Assembly (NCBI RefSeq): GCF_030506305.1
Contig: NZ_CP119421.1
Coordinates: 4,294,501 to 4,358,500, forward strand
Source of the DNA: Porifericola rhodea
GTDB taxonomy: Bacteria; Bacteroidota; Bacteroidia; Cytophagales; Cyclobacteriaceae
Length of the DNA: 64,000 nt
Reading direction: 5' to 3'
Part shown: one piece after another, positions 54,617 through 63,870 of the stretch
Position numbering within the stretch: the first letter of the stretch is position 1
Layout of the letters: each line of letters starts with the position of its first letter
Program-made: the position numbers and the translations under genes
Notes under the pieces: model-generated
What the model saw: only the letters and a program-made list of their open reading frames with translations
Databases searched by the model: none
What the model was told of the DNA's origin: nothing

Positions 54617-55516
54617 ATGTCCGGCCCTGGTATAAAGCTAGAGGCCGGACTACCTTATGCTCTGCTCAGTATTGTTCTGGTACTTGTACTGGTGCAGCCT
54701 GTAAAGGCACAAAGCGGATGGGTAAGAAAGAAAGGAGAAACCTTCAGCCAGCTTAGTTATGCGGGCTATACTTCCGATACTTATTACAACCTTGAAGGTG
54801 AGCAGGTAGAGACCGCTGAATTTTATCAGCATAATCTTTATCTCTACTCCGAGTACGGTATTAGCGAAAAGCTTAGTGTTCTTATGAACGTACCTTTGAT
54901 GCGTGCGCAAGGCTTTAGTACGACAGAAAGTGTATGGGGTATTGGCGATCTTCGTCTGGATGCTAAATATGGATTCTTTCAGGAGGTACTGCCAATAGCA
55001 GTAAGCCTGGGTGTAGAGGTGCCCTGGGCAAAACCCAACCGGCTGGCAGATAATGAAGATGGTTTTAGTAGTATTAACCTGCCTACCGGAGATGGTGAGT
55101 GGAATATACATGCCGGACTGGCTATTTCCCAGTCTTTACACCCTTTACCCGCATATGTAAACCTATCAGGAGGGTACAACAAGCGGACATCCTTTGAAGG
55201 GCAGAACTTTAAAGACCAGTGGACAGTAAACACACAGCTTGGTTATCAGTTCTTTGATAAGGTCTGGATGCAAGTGCAGCTGGGAGTGCAGCAAAGTATA
55301 GAAAAGCCCGAGAGCCTTGTTTCTTTTGTTCGGGGCGATGGATCGGCTTTTACGCAATATGGCCTTAACCTGAGTTATCTTCTTAACGACGCTTGGGGCT
55401 TGGGACTTCAGTACTATAATAACGCTGATTTTATTATAGAAAGAGTGAATGTATATGAATCTGCCACTCTTGGTTTTAGCGTTTTTTTTCAGAAGGACTT
55501 TAGCCAGAAGCAGTAG
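54617..55516 (+). CDS. outer-membrane beta-barrel (transporter-like) protein
   Basis: About 299 residues from ATG 54617, 8 bases after the DM13 gene; an ATG at 54587 overlaps that gene. Signal peptide with LSIVLVLVLVQPVKAQ. The rest is strand-rich with LYLYSEYGISEKLSVLMNVP and WGIGDLRLDAKYGFFQE, like the outer-membrane barrels of the MetA/phenol-degradation type and similar porin-like families. C-terminal residues are FFQKDFSQKQ, not a canonical Phe ending. Substrate unknown. Confidence 0.65.
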   Translation: MSGPGIKLEAGLPYALLSIVLVLVLVQPVKAQSGWVRKKGETFSQLSYAGYTSDTYYNLEGEQVETAEFYQHNLYLYSEYGISEKLSVLMNVPLMRAQGFSTTESVWGIGDLRLDAKYGFFQEVLPIAVSLGVEVPWAKPNRLADNEDGFSSINLPTGDGEWNIHAGLAISQSLHPLPAYVNLSGGYNKRTSFEGQNFKDQWTVNTQLGYQFFDKVWMQVQLGVQQSIEKPESLVSFVRGDGSAFTQYGLNLSYLLNDAWGLGLQYYNNADFIIERVNVYESATLGFSVFFQKDFSQKQ

Positions 55517-55539
55517 TTCATTTGTATTACCCATAATCC

Positions 55540-56220
55540 ATGCCCATGACATCCACAGACATAACAACTACACCCACCCAATTTTCTGAGCTTGTATCTA
55601 ACCTCAGCGGGCATTTGCAACACTATAATAAGTATGATTTTATCTACTTAAGTCCGGCAAATTTACAAAAGCTCTTTTACGTAAACGAAGGACTGGTAAG
55701 GCTAGGCACCTATACTGAAGATGGGAAAGAAGTCACTTTTTGTCTGGTACAGGAAGGGGCACTAATCGGAAGCTTTTCTTTTCAGGACCATCAGGGGAAG
55801 CTCTTTGCTCAGGCTTATTCAGAGCTTAGTTTGCTCTCATTTTCGGAATGGGAGATGCGGTCCATGTTTCAGCAAAACAGCAAATTTACCTTTGAACTTA
55901 TCAAAATGATGGGTGATCAACTGCGGACGATGGAGGAACAGTTTAAAATGCTTGCCTATCAGGATGTACCGCAGCGAATACTCAAGTTTATTCTTTACCT
56001 GGCCGAACTCTATGGTTATCGGCATCAGCGGGTAACTTATATACCCCATAGTTTTACTCACGAAGATATAAGTCGGGTGGTACATACCAGCAGGCAGACA
56101 GTAACTGTTACATTAAGAGAGCTCCAGCAAAAAGGTTATTTGTGTTATCGCAGGGGAGAGTTTCAGATTTTCCACTATGAAGAGCTATTAAAGCTGGCTA
56201 ACAAAGGTTTATCATACTAA
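55540..56220 (+). CDS. Crp/Fnr family transcriptional regulator
   Basis: 226 residues. cNMP-like domain (~30-130, NEGLVRLGTYTEDGKEVTFC, then GALIGSFSFQ) and C-terminal Crp helix-turn-helix (FTHEDISRVVHTSRQTVTVT, LRELQQKGYLCYRR). No Fnr-type cysteine cluster in the N-terminus, so not an iron-sulfur sensor; ligand unknown. It follows the outer-membrane gene by 23 bases and may regulate the DM13/outer-membrane genes (inference). Confidence 0.88.
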   Translation: MPMTSTDITTTPTQFSELVSNLSGHLQHYNKYDFIYLSPANLQKLFYVNEGLVRLGTYTEDGKEVTFCLVQEGALIGSFSFQDHQGKLFAQAYSELSLLSFSEWEMRSMFQQNSKFTFELIKMMGDQLRTMEEQFKMLAYQDVPQRILKFILYLAELYGYRHQRVTYIPHSFTHEDISRVVHTSRQTVTVTLRELQQKGYLCYRRGEFQIFHYEELLKLANKGLSY

Positions 56221-56411
56221 TTCTTTAAATACAACTGAGGCAAAAAGCATATACTGAGTTAATGTTAGCAATTAGTGTTATTTTGTTAGCTATGTTCTTA
56301 GTGAAGCAGCAAACAATTATTAGGCTAATAAATTGTTAGTCAAAACAAAAAAGCTTTACCGTTTACATACTGGTATAGCTTATTCATTGCTTTAATTTTT
56401 ATTTATGATAC

Positions 56412-58409
56412 TTAGTCTGTCATCAGGCTAATGTAACTGTTGGCTTCCATAGTAAAGCTGGCTTTTCCGTTTTTTACATTTACACTACGGCCTTTTTTCA
56501 TATTATTTTCCTTATTGGTAAAGTATAGGCTTAGCTTTTTTACACTTGATGGCAGCCCCTGAATTGTAGCTTCTCTCTTTGCACCAGTATTAACCAGATG
56601 GATTGCATAACTTCCTTTATCCTTATCGCCCAATGCGGCACAGCTTACTGCTGCGTGGCTACTTTGAATGGGTAAAGCACATAATCCCTGAGGAGTAGAG
56701 GCTAATTGCTTAAGGTTCCAGAATCTTTGAGTAGGGCGCAGAGGTTCATTATTGCCATAAATACCTCCACCCACCAGCGGCGAATAGTCGGCAGTAAGCT
56801 GCCATTGGAGTATGGTTAAGGGCTGGCAGATAGCAAGCATACGCGTATACAGCTTAATCTCTTCCATTGCATAGATTGATTCCTGAAAAATCTGAGGATA
56901 ACGCCATGCAGCAGCGTCAATACTACCTTCGCCTACTACCAGGGGTACACCTAGCTGAGCAGCAGCAGCATGCCATTTTTTTAGCGTAGGTGTGGCCCAA
57001 CCTCTCCAAGAGTGGAACGATACAGCGCCTATAAAAGGCCGGGCGGCGGGGTCTTCCATAGCATGGTCAATAAAAGCATAGCCATTTGCGTCGGCAGTAT
57101 CGCCCAGCAAAAACCTGGTTTGCAGACCATGTTCACGTAGCCAGGCACCAAAACCTTTCATAAAAGCGGTATGCTGCTCCGCGGTTTGCCTTACATCTAT
57201 GCCCAGGTCAGCTTCGTTAAAAGAAAACATGACAGTTTCTACTCCGTATTCCTCCTTCAGAAATTGTATGTAGGAGCCTATAGATTCGTAAATCTGCTCC
57301 ATTTTGGTAGTATCCAGCAAGTTTCCGAAATAACCATTGGGCTGTCTGCCAGGAGTGAGTGGCCCATCAGCTGCCCACTCAGGTGGAAACCAGATGGCAA
57401 GCATGAGTGGAATACCCTGCTGATCTAATTTCTGTGCCATTTCTATAGCATCTTTCACCTTGGGGTGAAGCTTACCGTTTTGAGCTTCCTTTAATGGATT
57501 TGTATTTTCTTCTGGATGCCATTGTCTCCACGGCAGCTCTACTCTTCCCCAGGAGACTCTCAGGTTTTCCAATGAATACGCGATAACCTGTGGATCTACT
57601 TTGGCATTTTGTATGCGAAAGTTACCTCCCAGTCCATCAAAAGGACGTCCTTGCTGAGTAGGGTACAGGGTAAAAGTAGCAGCTGTATGGTCAATTTCAC
57701 CATCCACACTAATGCTAAACGATTTTTCGGCTGTAGTTCCTTTGCTGAGCATTCCTTCCCAAATTGGGAGATATAGCAGAATATCCCCTTTGTTATCATC
57801 AGATTCCTTTACAATGATGGTTGAAGGCTGATCCATTTTCACCTCAATACTTCTTAGGCTTGCACTTATTCTTACACCTTGGGCTGGGGCCTTCAATAGC
57901 TCATTTTTACCGCTTTTACGGCTTTCGTTAAGTTTTAGACTTGTCGTATTGATTAATTCTACTTCTGCCCGGGCATAGTAGCGGGCAGGTAACTCCAGAC
58001 AGAGGTAAGCACCTTCTAAAGTGCGTGTAGCCTGAGCATCTAATTTTAGGTGGATGCTCGCTTTCCCTGCTTCGGTATCACTTACTGCTTTAGTAAAGAA
58101 AATACTATCCAGTTGTGTGTTAACAATTTGTGTATTGCCTTCTCTCTTAAACTGAGGTCTTTGTCTTTCTTTTGCCGTTTGATGCTCATAAGACCATTCT
58201 GGTTTGACTAGCTTTATACTGCTTTCAAATTCCATCAATTGGCCTTCCATACGTATTCCCTGTAGATTTCCCCAGGCCGTCATTTCAGCTTGTGCATGAG
58301 CCTGTGGAGCCGTGCAGTATAAAAGGATAAGTAGGGTGAAAAATAAAATTGTTTTGTGCAGCAAATAGGCAGCGTATTTTTTGAACACGAGTAAATTGTG
58401 TATTAGCAT
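56412..58409 (-). CDS. exported glycoside hydrolase, clan A TIM barrel (GH30/GH39-like)
   Basis: 665 residues. Signal peptide ~1-40 (FFTLLILLYCTAPQAHAQA). An N-terminal beta-rich region (~45-255) is followed by a (beta/alpha)8 catalytic domain starting FDGLGGNFR, like the GH30 opening. Acid/base candidate Glu in VMFSFNEADLG (~397), nucleophile candidate Glu in LVVGEGSIDA (~494). A C-terminal beta-sandwich follows. Substrate cannot be told. It lies after the HEAT/cytochrome gene on the same strand; a sulfatase is on the other side, pointing to polysaccharide degradation. Confidence 0.75.
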   Translation of the reverse strand: MLIHNLLVFKKYAAYLLHKTILFFTLLILLYCTAPQAHAQAEMTAWGNLQGIRMEGQLMEFESSIKLVKPEWSYEHQTAKERQRPQFKREGNTQIVNTQLDSIFFTKAVSDTEAGKASIHLKLDAQATRTLEGAYLCLELPARYYARAEVELINTTSLKLNESRKSGKNELLKAPAQGVRISASLRSIEVKMDQPSTIIVKESDDNKGDILLYLPIWEGMLSKGTTAEKSFSISVDGEIDHTAATFTLYPTQQGRPFDGLGGNFRIQNAKVDPQVIAYSLENLRVSWGRVELPWRQWHPEENTNPLKEAQNGKLHPKVKDAIEMAQKLDQQGIPLMLAIWFPPEWAADGPLTPGRQPNGYFGNLLDTTKMEQIYESIGSYIQFLKEEYGVETVMFSFNEADLGIDVRQTAEQHTAFMKGFGAWLREHGLQTRFLLGDTADANGYAFIDHAMEDPAARPFIGAVSFHSWRGWATPTLKKWHAAAAQLGVPLVVGEGSIDAAAWRYPQIFQESIYAMEEIKLYTRMLAICQPLTILQWQLTADYSPLVGGGIYGNNEPLRPTQRFWNLKQLASTPQGLCALPIQSSHAAVSCAALGDKDKGSYAIHLVNTGAKREATIQGLPSSVKKLSLYFTNKENNMKKGRSVNVKNGKASFTMEANSYISLMTD

Positions 58410-58491
58410 TAATACTAAATTTTATGTTAAAGTTATGCTGAGGCGATATGGCTCAGATAGGCGAGTGACTGTATTTTTCGCCATAAGCACT

Positions 58492-58541
58492 AAAAAAATA
58501 AAGCCTGCGAACTATGCTAGTCTGTAGTTCGCAGGCTTTTA
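58492..58541 (-). terminator. strong terminator after HEAT/cytochrome gene
   Basis: AAGCCTGCGAACTA and TAGTTCGCAGGCTT form a 14-bp stem around a 10-base loop; on the minus strand it is followed by a T-rich run. It separates the large cytochrome gene from the glycosidase gene. Confidence 0.88.
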
Positions 58542-58544
58542 TTA

Positions 58545-61500
58545 CTACATATGATCGCCTTTCAGAGTAGCTAAAAGGCTAACAATATCTCTTATCTCCT
58601 TTTTGGTTAGGAAATTTTTCATATCAGGCATAGAAGAGGGTGCAAGGTTTTTCTTAGCAATCTGATTTTTCATAATTGTAGTATCAGACTGGCTGCCTAT
58701 TTTCATCATAAGTTGCTCTTCAGTTTCTCCCATATAAGTGCCGCTAACTGTTTTGCCATCTTGCATTTCCAGAGTGACCACTCCATAGCCAGGAGCAATT
58801 TTGGCACTAGGGTTAATAAGTGCTTCCAGTATTTCCTCTCTACTCAGACGGTCTGCCACTCCATTTAACCGAGGGGCTACATTACTACCGTAATCGCCGA
58901 TGGCATGGCATTTCATACATTGAGCAGTAGAATGGCGGTAAACTAATGTTTGTCCTTTTCTAGGGTCTCCTCCAAATAGCGCTGCTCGGTAGCTTGCCAT
59001 TTGCTCATCTGGCGACATAGAAGCCTGAATCTGTTCGTACTGAGATTTTAATTCATCTGAATGAGTACTGTCAATAGCTTCAGCCAGCTCCAGATGAATT
59101 TCGTAAGGCAGATTACCGTTTTTCATGCTATTCAGTAATTTTTCAAATGCTTGCTGAGAAGCTTCAGGAGCAACATTCCCTAAAGTAAGGAGTGCGGCCT
59201 GTTTTTCTTCGGTAGTTCTTTTGTCAATGACTTCGGTGAGTAGCACTACCTTGAGGTCATCAGAGATGTCCATTTCCCTCATCAGGTCAAGTCCGGCAAT
59301 TCGCACCTGCTTTTCGTTGTCTGTCAAGGCCTGCTCTATGGCCTGGTCTATTCTGTCGCTTTCCATAGCTGCCAAAGCCTGTAAGGCCTCTACTCTCACT
59401 TCTGCTGCTTTATCATTTTTGAGCAGTGCCATGAGTTGATTGCTGCCATCTTCTATGCCTAGCCTGCCTATGGCATTGACTGCTTTAAGCCTGATGTGCG
59501 TCTCTCTGTGCGCTGCCAGGCTAACCAAAGCCTGAGAGGCTTTCACTCTTACTTCATTGATGTCTCTTTCAATCTCACCCCGGTAGCGTCCGGTCACCCT
59601 GTCCAGAACAGAGGGTTTGGCCCAGGTGCTGAGTGCGGCTATGGCTTCAGCTCTCATCTCGCTGGGAGCGGCCTCACTTTGTGCATAGTCAATCAGGTTC
59701 TGCATGGCTTCTTCAGTGCCTAGCCTGAGGTTGGCATTGATAGCCCTCCGAAGGAGAGGCTCACTGTTGAAGCGCTGCTGGCGCAGGAGGTTGCCCAAAG
59801 CAGGAAGCGCGGCTTCAATAGAGAAGTCATCGTTGATAGCCCGAGCGGCTTCGGTGAGGATGTACTCATCTTGATCGTTAAGGAAATTGGTGATGGCAGG
59901 GTCGCCCATTCTTCTCAGGGCGAGGACGGCCCCCAGCCTTACAGCATTAGAGGGGTGTGAGTAGAGTTGAGCTACGGCATCAACATTGCCGATTCTGGCC
60001 AGGGCCAGACTGGCGGCATGTCGGATGTAGGCATCTTCATTATTATTGCTTTCCAGAAGCTGAATGAGAGGCTGTATAGCATCGGTATAGGCGATTCTAC
60101 CGAGTGCTTCGGCAGCGAAGAAGCGAGCACGGGGGTATTCATCATTGAGCAGAGGAAGAAGGCTTTGAGCGGCAGGCAGATGTCGTATATCTCCCAGCCA
60201 TTTGGCCGCCTGCGCTCTGATCTCAGGGTCGTTGTCCAGAAGCAGGGTAATAATAGGCTGGGCATAGTTTTGATCTTGGCGGGCCAGTTGAGCCAGCCCC
60301 CAGATGCCATGTACGCGAGCAAGCTGATGATCAGTCTGGGTGATGGCCTGCTGGAAAACTTCAGCCCCATCTTCGCCACGTTTAGCCAGTTCAAACTGTG
60401 CTTTCTGGCGTACTCGCATGTCAGGGCTTTTTAAGATTTCGCCTAAGTGCTCATCTTCATGCTTAGTAAAATCTTCTTTTAGAAGCCTTTCCGTTTCTTT
60501 TCGCTCCGCGGAATTAGCAGTACTCTCGTCATCTAACTTCCAGATACGTCCAAAATCTTTTGTGCCCCAACCATCTACCCAGTCAGCAAAATACATTGCG
60601 CCATCAGGGCCAAAGTCTATACCGGTAGCTAACACACCACCCATTACTTTTTCTGTCTCTGCCAGCTCAAAAGTAGCTCCTTTGGGCTTTAGCTTAAAGG
60701 AGTGTATGCCTGAACGAGCAGGATTACCTACAAACTCAGCAACAAAAAAATTATTCTTCCATTTAGGGCCTAAGGCGGTTCCCGGGTTATAAACCAAACC
60801 TGTAGGACCATTTACAAAATTCTGGATACAAGGAGTAATATATGCGGCCTGCCCCTCAAAACGAGGTTTGTATAGCCCCTCATCCATCCATACTTTGTAA
60901 GCGTTATTGTCAGGGTCTTTATACTTTCCAAATTGCCAGTTGATTCGCCATCCGGTATCTGAGCCGTTGACAATGTAAACGAGGCGCTCACTTTCTCCGG
61001 GATGATCGCCGTCATTATCCTGACTGATCAGGTTACCGTATTCATCAAAGGTAAACTCGTGAGTATTACGAACTCCCATAGCGAATACTTCAAAATCAGA
61101 ACCATCGGGATTTGCCCTTACGATTACACCACGGTTAGGGTATTTCCATTCCTGACCATCGGGGCCGGTTCCATTAAAACCAATATCGCCAATTCCCCAA
61201 TATATTTTACCATCCGGCCCTATCTCCAGACCAGACATGCCATGTGCTCCAAAGCCAATATGTATGCCGTAGCCATGAGAAATAGATGTTTTTTCATCAG
61301 TAATGCCATCACCATTGTTGTCTGTAAGTCGCCAGAGGTCAGGGGCTACACCTACAAATAGCTCATTGTTATGCGCCATAATTGCTCCGGCAACATCGGT
61401 AGTTTCTTCATGAAAGTCCTCTACCATTAACTGAGAAAAATCTGCCAGACCATCACCATCCTTATCTTCCAGGCGATAAATATGTTCTTTCTCCACGGTC

Positions 61501-61970
61501 ATATCTTTCCAGTCATGAGAACCATCACCATTAAGGTCTTTAAGCCATTCGTTTTTCTGACTATTTTCCGGAGAAAGAGTAGTATGCAAAAACTCTCTTT
61601 TATCTTCTACAGATTGTAGTTTGATAGAGGCAATTTCCCAGTCCTGATGTCGGCGAATATCAAATTCAGAATTCTTTTGTCGGTTTGTTCGCGAGTAGTA
61701 TAGCCTTCCCTGGTCATCAATGTCTATAGAGATAGGGTCTGCCACAATAGAGTCTACTCCCCAAATCTTGATATTAAGTCCATCCGCTAGTTCTGGTGTG
61801 ACTAATCCTTCTATTTTCTGAGCCATTTGTGCGGCTTCATCTGCGCCAATGGTTTTGGTACGTAAGTCTACAGCTTCCTGCTGGCAGGCACTAAGGCAGA
61901 GCGCCAAAGAGGCGGAACTCAACAGGCCTTTTATGGTCCAGCTGCTAGCTAATCTGGTTGTGTGTTTCAT
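58545..61970 (-). CDS. large lipoprotein: beta-propeller dehydrogenase-like, HEAT repeats, cytochrome c
   Basis: 1141 residues. Lipobox LCLSAC (Cys ~29). Residues ~60-480 form a propeller-like domain with calcium-type loops (DLNGDGSHDWKD, DKDGDGLADF) and GPDGKIYWGIGDIG, as in the PVC-type membrane-bound dehydrogenase family. Residues ~510-960 are HEAT repeats (ARAEALGR-like ARFFAAEALGRIAYT). The C-terminus holds a heme domain with CMKCH (~1016-1020) and MPDMKNFLTKKEIRDIVSLL. These proteins are thought to oxidise sugars or related substrates outside the cell; the exact reaction is unknown. Confidence 0.82.
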   Translation of the reverse strand: MKHTTRLASSWTIKGLLSSASLALCLSACQQEAVDLRTKTIGADEAAQMAQKIEGLVTPELADGLNIKIWGVDSIVADPISIDIDDQGRLYYSRTNRQKNSEFDIRRHQDWEIASIKLQSVEDKREFLHTTLSPENSQKNEWLKDLNGDGSHDWKDMTVEKEHIYRLEDKDGDGLADFSQLMVEDFHEETTDVAGAIMAHNNELFVGVAPDLWRLTDNNGDGITDEKTSISHGYGIHIGFGAHGMSGLEIGPDGKIYWGIGDIGFNGTGPDGQEWKYPNRGVIVRANPDGSDFEVFAMGVRNTHEFTFDEYGNLISQDNDGDHPGESERLVYIVNGSDTGWRINWQFGKYKDPDNNAYKVWMDEGLYKPRFEGQAAYITPCIQNFVNGPTGLVYNPGTALGPKWKNNFFVAEFVGNPARSGIHSFKLKPKGATFELAETEKVMGGVLATGIDFGPDGAMYFADWVDGWGTKDFGRIWKLDDESTANSAERKETERLLKEDFTKHEDEHLGEILKSPDMRVRQKAQFELAKRGEDGAEVFQQAITQTDHQLARVHGIWGLAQLARQDQNYAQPIITLLLDNDPEIRAQAAKWLGDIRHLPAAQSLLPLLNDEYPRARFFAAEALGRIAYTDAIQPLIQLLESNNNEDAYIRHAASLALARIGNVDAVAQLYSHPSNAVRLGAVLALRRMGDPAITNFLNDQDEYILTEAARAINDDFSIEAALPALGNLLRQQRFNSEPLLRRAINANLRLGTEEAMQNLIDYAQSEAAPSEMRAEAIAALSTWAKPSVLDRVTGRYRGEIERDINEVRVKASQALVSLAAHRETHIRLKAVNAIGRLGIEDGSNQLMALLKNDKAAEVRVEALQALAAMESDRIDQAIEQALTDNEKQVRIAGLDLMREMDISDDLKVVLLTEVIDKRTTEEKQAALLTLGNVAPEASQQAFEKLLNSMKNGNLPYEIHLELAEAIDSTHSDELKSQYEQIQASMSPDEQMASYRAALFGGDPRKGQTLVYRHSTAQCMKCHAIGDYGSNVAPRLNGVADRLSREEILEALINPSAKIAPGYGVVTLEMQDGKTVSGTYMGETEEQLMMKIGSQSDTTIMKNQIAKKNLAPSSMPDMKNFLTKKEIRDIVSLLATLKGDHM

Positions 61971-62177
61971 CTAGATCGTTGTATCTTTAAAATGAAAATT
62001 TGGTCTGAAAAGAGATTTTTTCGCTTTGTAAAAGCGAAGCCAAACAAGTTGGAATATTAAGCTATCTTCAGAATATTTCCCAATGTAAGGCTTGTTTTTA
62101 TGGCATCCATGAGATTATCAGGAAGCTTTGCAGATTAATTTGATATTTTAGAAAAAAACTTAACTATACACACCTAA

Positions 62178-63512
62178 ATGAGCCTTCACCTTTACATAAG
62201 CTGTTTACTATTTTTAATGCTGCTTTTAAATTATCATCAAATTTGTGCGCAAACATCTACCTCAGAAAAACCTAATGTGATATTAATAATGGCTGATGAT
62301 ATGGGAGCTGAGTGTTTGGGAAGTTATGGAAGCCTGGACTACAAAACTCCTGTACTTGATCAACTGGCAAGCCAAGGAATCCGCTTCACAAACTGTATTT
62401 CTCAACCGCTTTGTACACCCTCAAGGGTAAAAATGATGACTGGTTTATACAACTATCGTAATTATGAATACTTTGGATATTTAGGTAAAGAGCAAAAAAC
62501 TTTTGGGCATATTATGCAGGAGGCAGGCTATACAAGTTGTATAGCAGGAAAATGGCAGCTGAATGGGTTGGCTTATAAAAATCAATTAAAGGACTGGAAG
62601 GATAAGCGTAAGCCAAATCAGTTAGGTTTTGACTATTATAGCCTGTGGCAGTTGACAAAAAGCCGAAGTGATGGAGAACGATACGCAAACCCTTTAATAG
62701 AACAGGACGGAAAGGTATTGAATCTCTCTGAAAATGATTACGGTCCAGATATATTTAGCGAATATGTGTTAGATTTTATAGAGAACAATCACCAGAATCC
62801 ATTCTTTATCTATTACCCTATGGTGCTAGTGCATGACCCTTTTGTGCCTACACCTGATTCAGATCAGTGGAGCGATCAATCAATCCGTTACAAAAATGAC
62901 ACGGCTTATTTTAAAGATATGGTCAGCTATACCGACAAAATTGTAGGCAAAATTGTGGGTAAATTAAAAGAGCACAATCAACTAGATAATACACTGATTA
63001 TATTTACAGGAGACAATGGTACGCATACAAGTATTGTGAGTAGAACCAATAATGGAGAAATTAGAGGAGGGAAAGGAAATACTATAGATGCAGGTACCAA
63101 AGTACCATTAATTGTTCACTGGCCTGATCAAATAGAAGGAGGAAGTATTTCTGAGGAACTCATTTCGTTTAGTGATTTTTTTGCCACTTTTGCCGATCTG
63201 GCAGGAATAGATGCTGAGTCTGATGGACATAGTTTTTTACCACTGTTAAAAGGTGAAAGTTTTACCGCTAGACAAAGCGTATTAGTTCACTATGACCCTA
63301 AATGGGGCGCGAACGTGAATAGGTATCGTAATAGATTTAGCAGAACAAGGGGATACAAGCTTTATATTGATGGTAAGTTTTATAATCTGGACAAAGACCC
63401 AATGGAACTAGAGCCTATTGCAGCGGAAACTATGAGTACAACAGAAATGAAAATACACCAAAAACTGCAAAAGGAGCTTGATCAGGCTCCTTTATGGCAG
63501 AATTCAAAGTGA
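62178..63512 (+). CDS. exported sulfatase (formylglycine-dependent)
   Basis: 444 residues. Signal peptide ~1-24. Metal Asp-Asp in VILIMADDMG (~40-41), the formylglycine cysteine at 79 in PLCTPSRVKMMTG (C-x-P-S-R), and later FTGDNGTHTS with the second metal site. The Cys type needs the formylglycine-generating enzyme for activation, which is encoded elsewhere. Sulfate esters of marine polysaccharides are probable substrates (inference). Divergent from the large cytochrome lipoprotein by 207 bases. Confidence 0.9.
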   Translation: MSLHLYISCLLFLMLLLNYHQICAQTSTSEKPNVILIMADDMGAECLGSYGSLDYKTPVLDQLASQGIRFTNCISQPLCTPSRVKMMTGLYNYRNYEYFGYLGKEQKTFGHIMQEAGYTSCIAGKWQLNGLAYKNQLKDWKDKRKPNQLGFDYYSLWQLTKSRSDGERYANPLIEQDGKVLNLSENDYGPDIFSEYVLDFIENNHQNPFFIYYPMVLVHDPFVPTPDSDQWSDQSIRYKNDTAYFKDMVSYTDKIVGKIVGKLKEHNQLDNTLIIFTGDNGTHTSIVSRTNNGEIRGGKGNTIDAGTKVPLIVHWPDQIEGGSISEELISFSDFFATFADLAGIDAESDGHSFLPLLKGESFTARQSVLVHYDPKWGANVNRYRNRFSRTRGYKLYIDGKFYNLDKDPMELEPIAAETMSTTEMKIHQKLQKELDQAPLWQNSK

Positions 63513-63533
63513 TAGTACATGTGGGTGGATAGA

Positions 63534-63815
63534 TTAGCAATCGCAGCTAAAATCGTCTATGTGCACATATTTTGCGGCATAGACGTCGTCTATTCTTACA
63601 ATTTGAGATAAAGGTATTTGTTCACCCGTATTAAAGTTAACCATCTTTTCATGCTTAGTAGCATCCTCATTTATAGAGAGCGCTATAGTGGAGATAGTCA
63701 TAAACTCGTGAATGTCAGTAAAGTATTGTAACTTTATGTAGCGTCTTTCCTGAATAGAATTATCAAGGTAATTTTCAAATTTCTTTTGTTGGTCTGATCG
63801 CACTGAAGTCTGCAT
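63534..63815 (-). CDS. small protein, possibly Rof/YaeO-like
   Basis: 93 residues, cytoplasmic. A beta-rich pattern with YIKLQYFTDIHEFMTIS, then MVNFNTGEQIPLSQIVRIDD, is reminiscent of Rof-type Rho-binding antiterminators of Bacteroidota, which have short Sm-like strands. The similarity is from memory and weak. It ends 22 bases from the sulfatase end (convergent). Confidence 0.45.
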   Translation of the reverse strand: MQTSVRSDQQKKFENYLDNSIQERRYIKLQYFTDIHEFMTISTIALSINEDATKHEKMVNFNTGEQIPLSQIVRIDDVYAAKYVHIDDFSCDC

Positions 63816-63870
63816 AATATATTGAATTGTCTACATTATTACTACAGAGTTTAGGGCAATAAGGTTTAGT

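Noticed and set aside
54650-55111. Minus-strand frame of 153 codons opposite the outer-membrane protein
   Set aside because: Antisense shadow; the plus strand has a signal peptide and beta-barrel pattern.
59967-60434. Open frames of 140-155 codons on both strands inside the large cytochrome gene
   Set aside because: They are shadows of the GC-richer HEAT-repeat region of a real gene.
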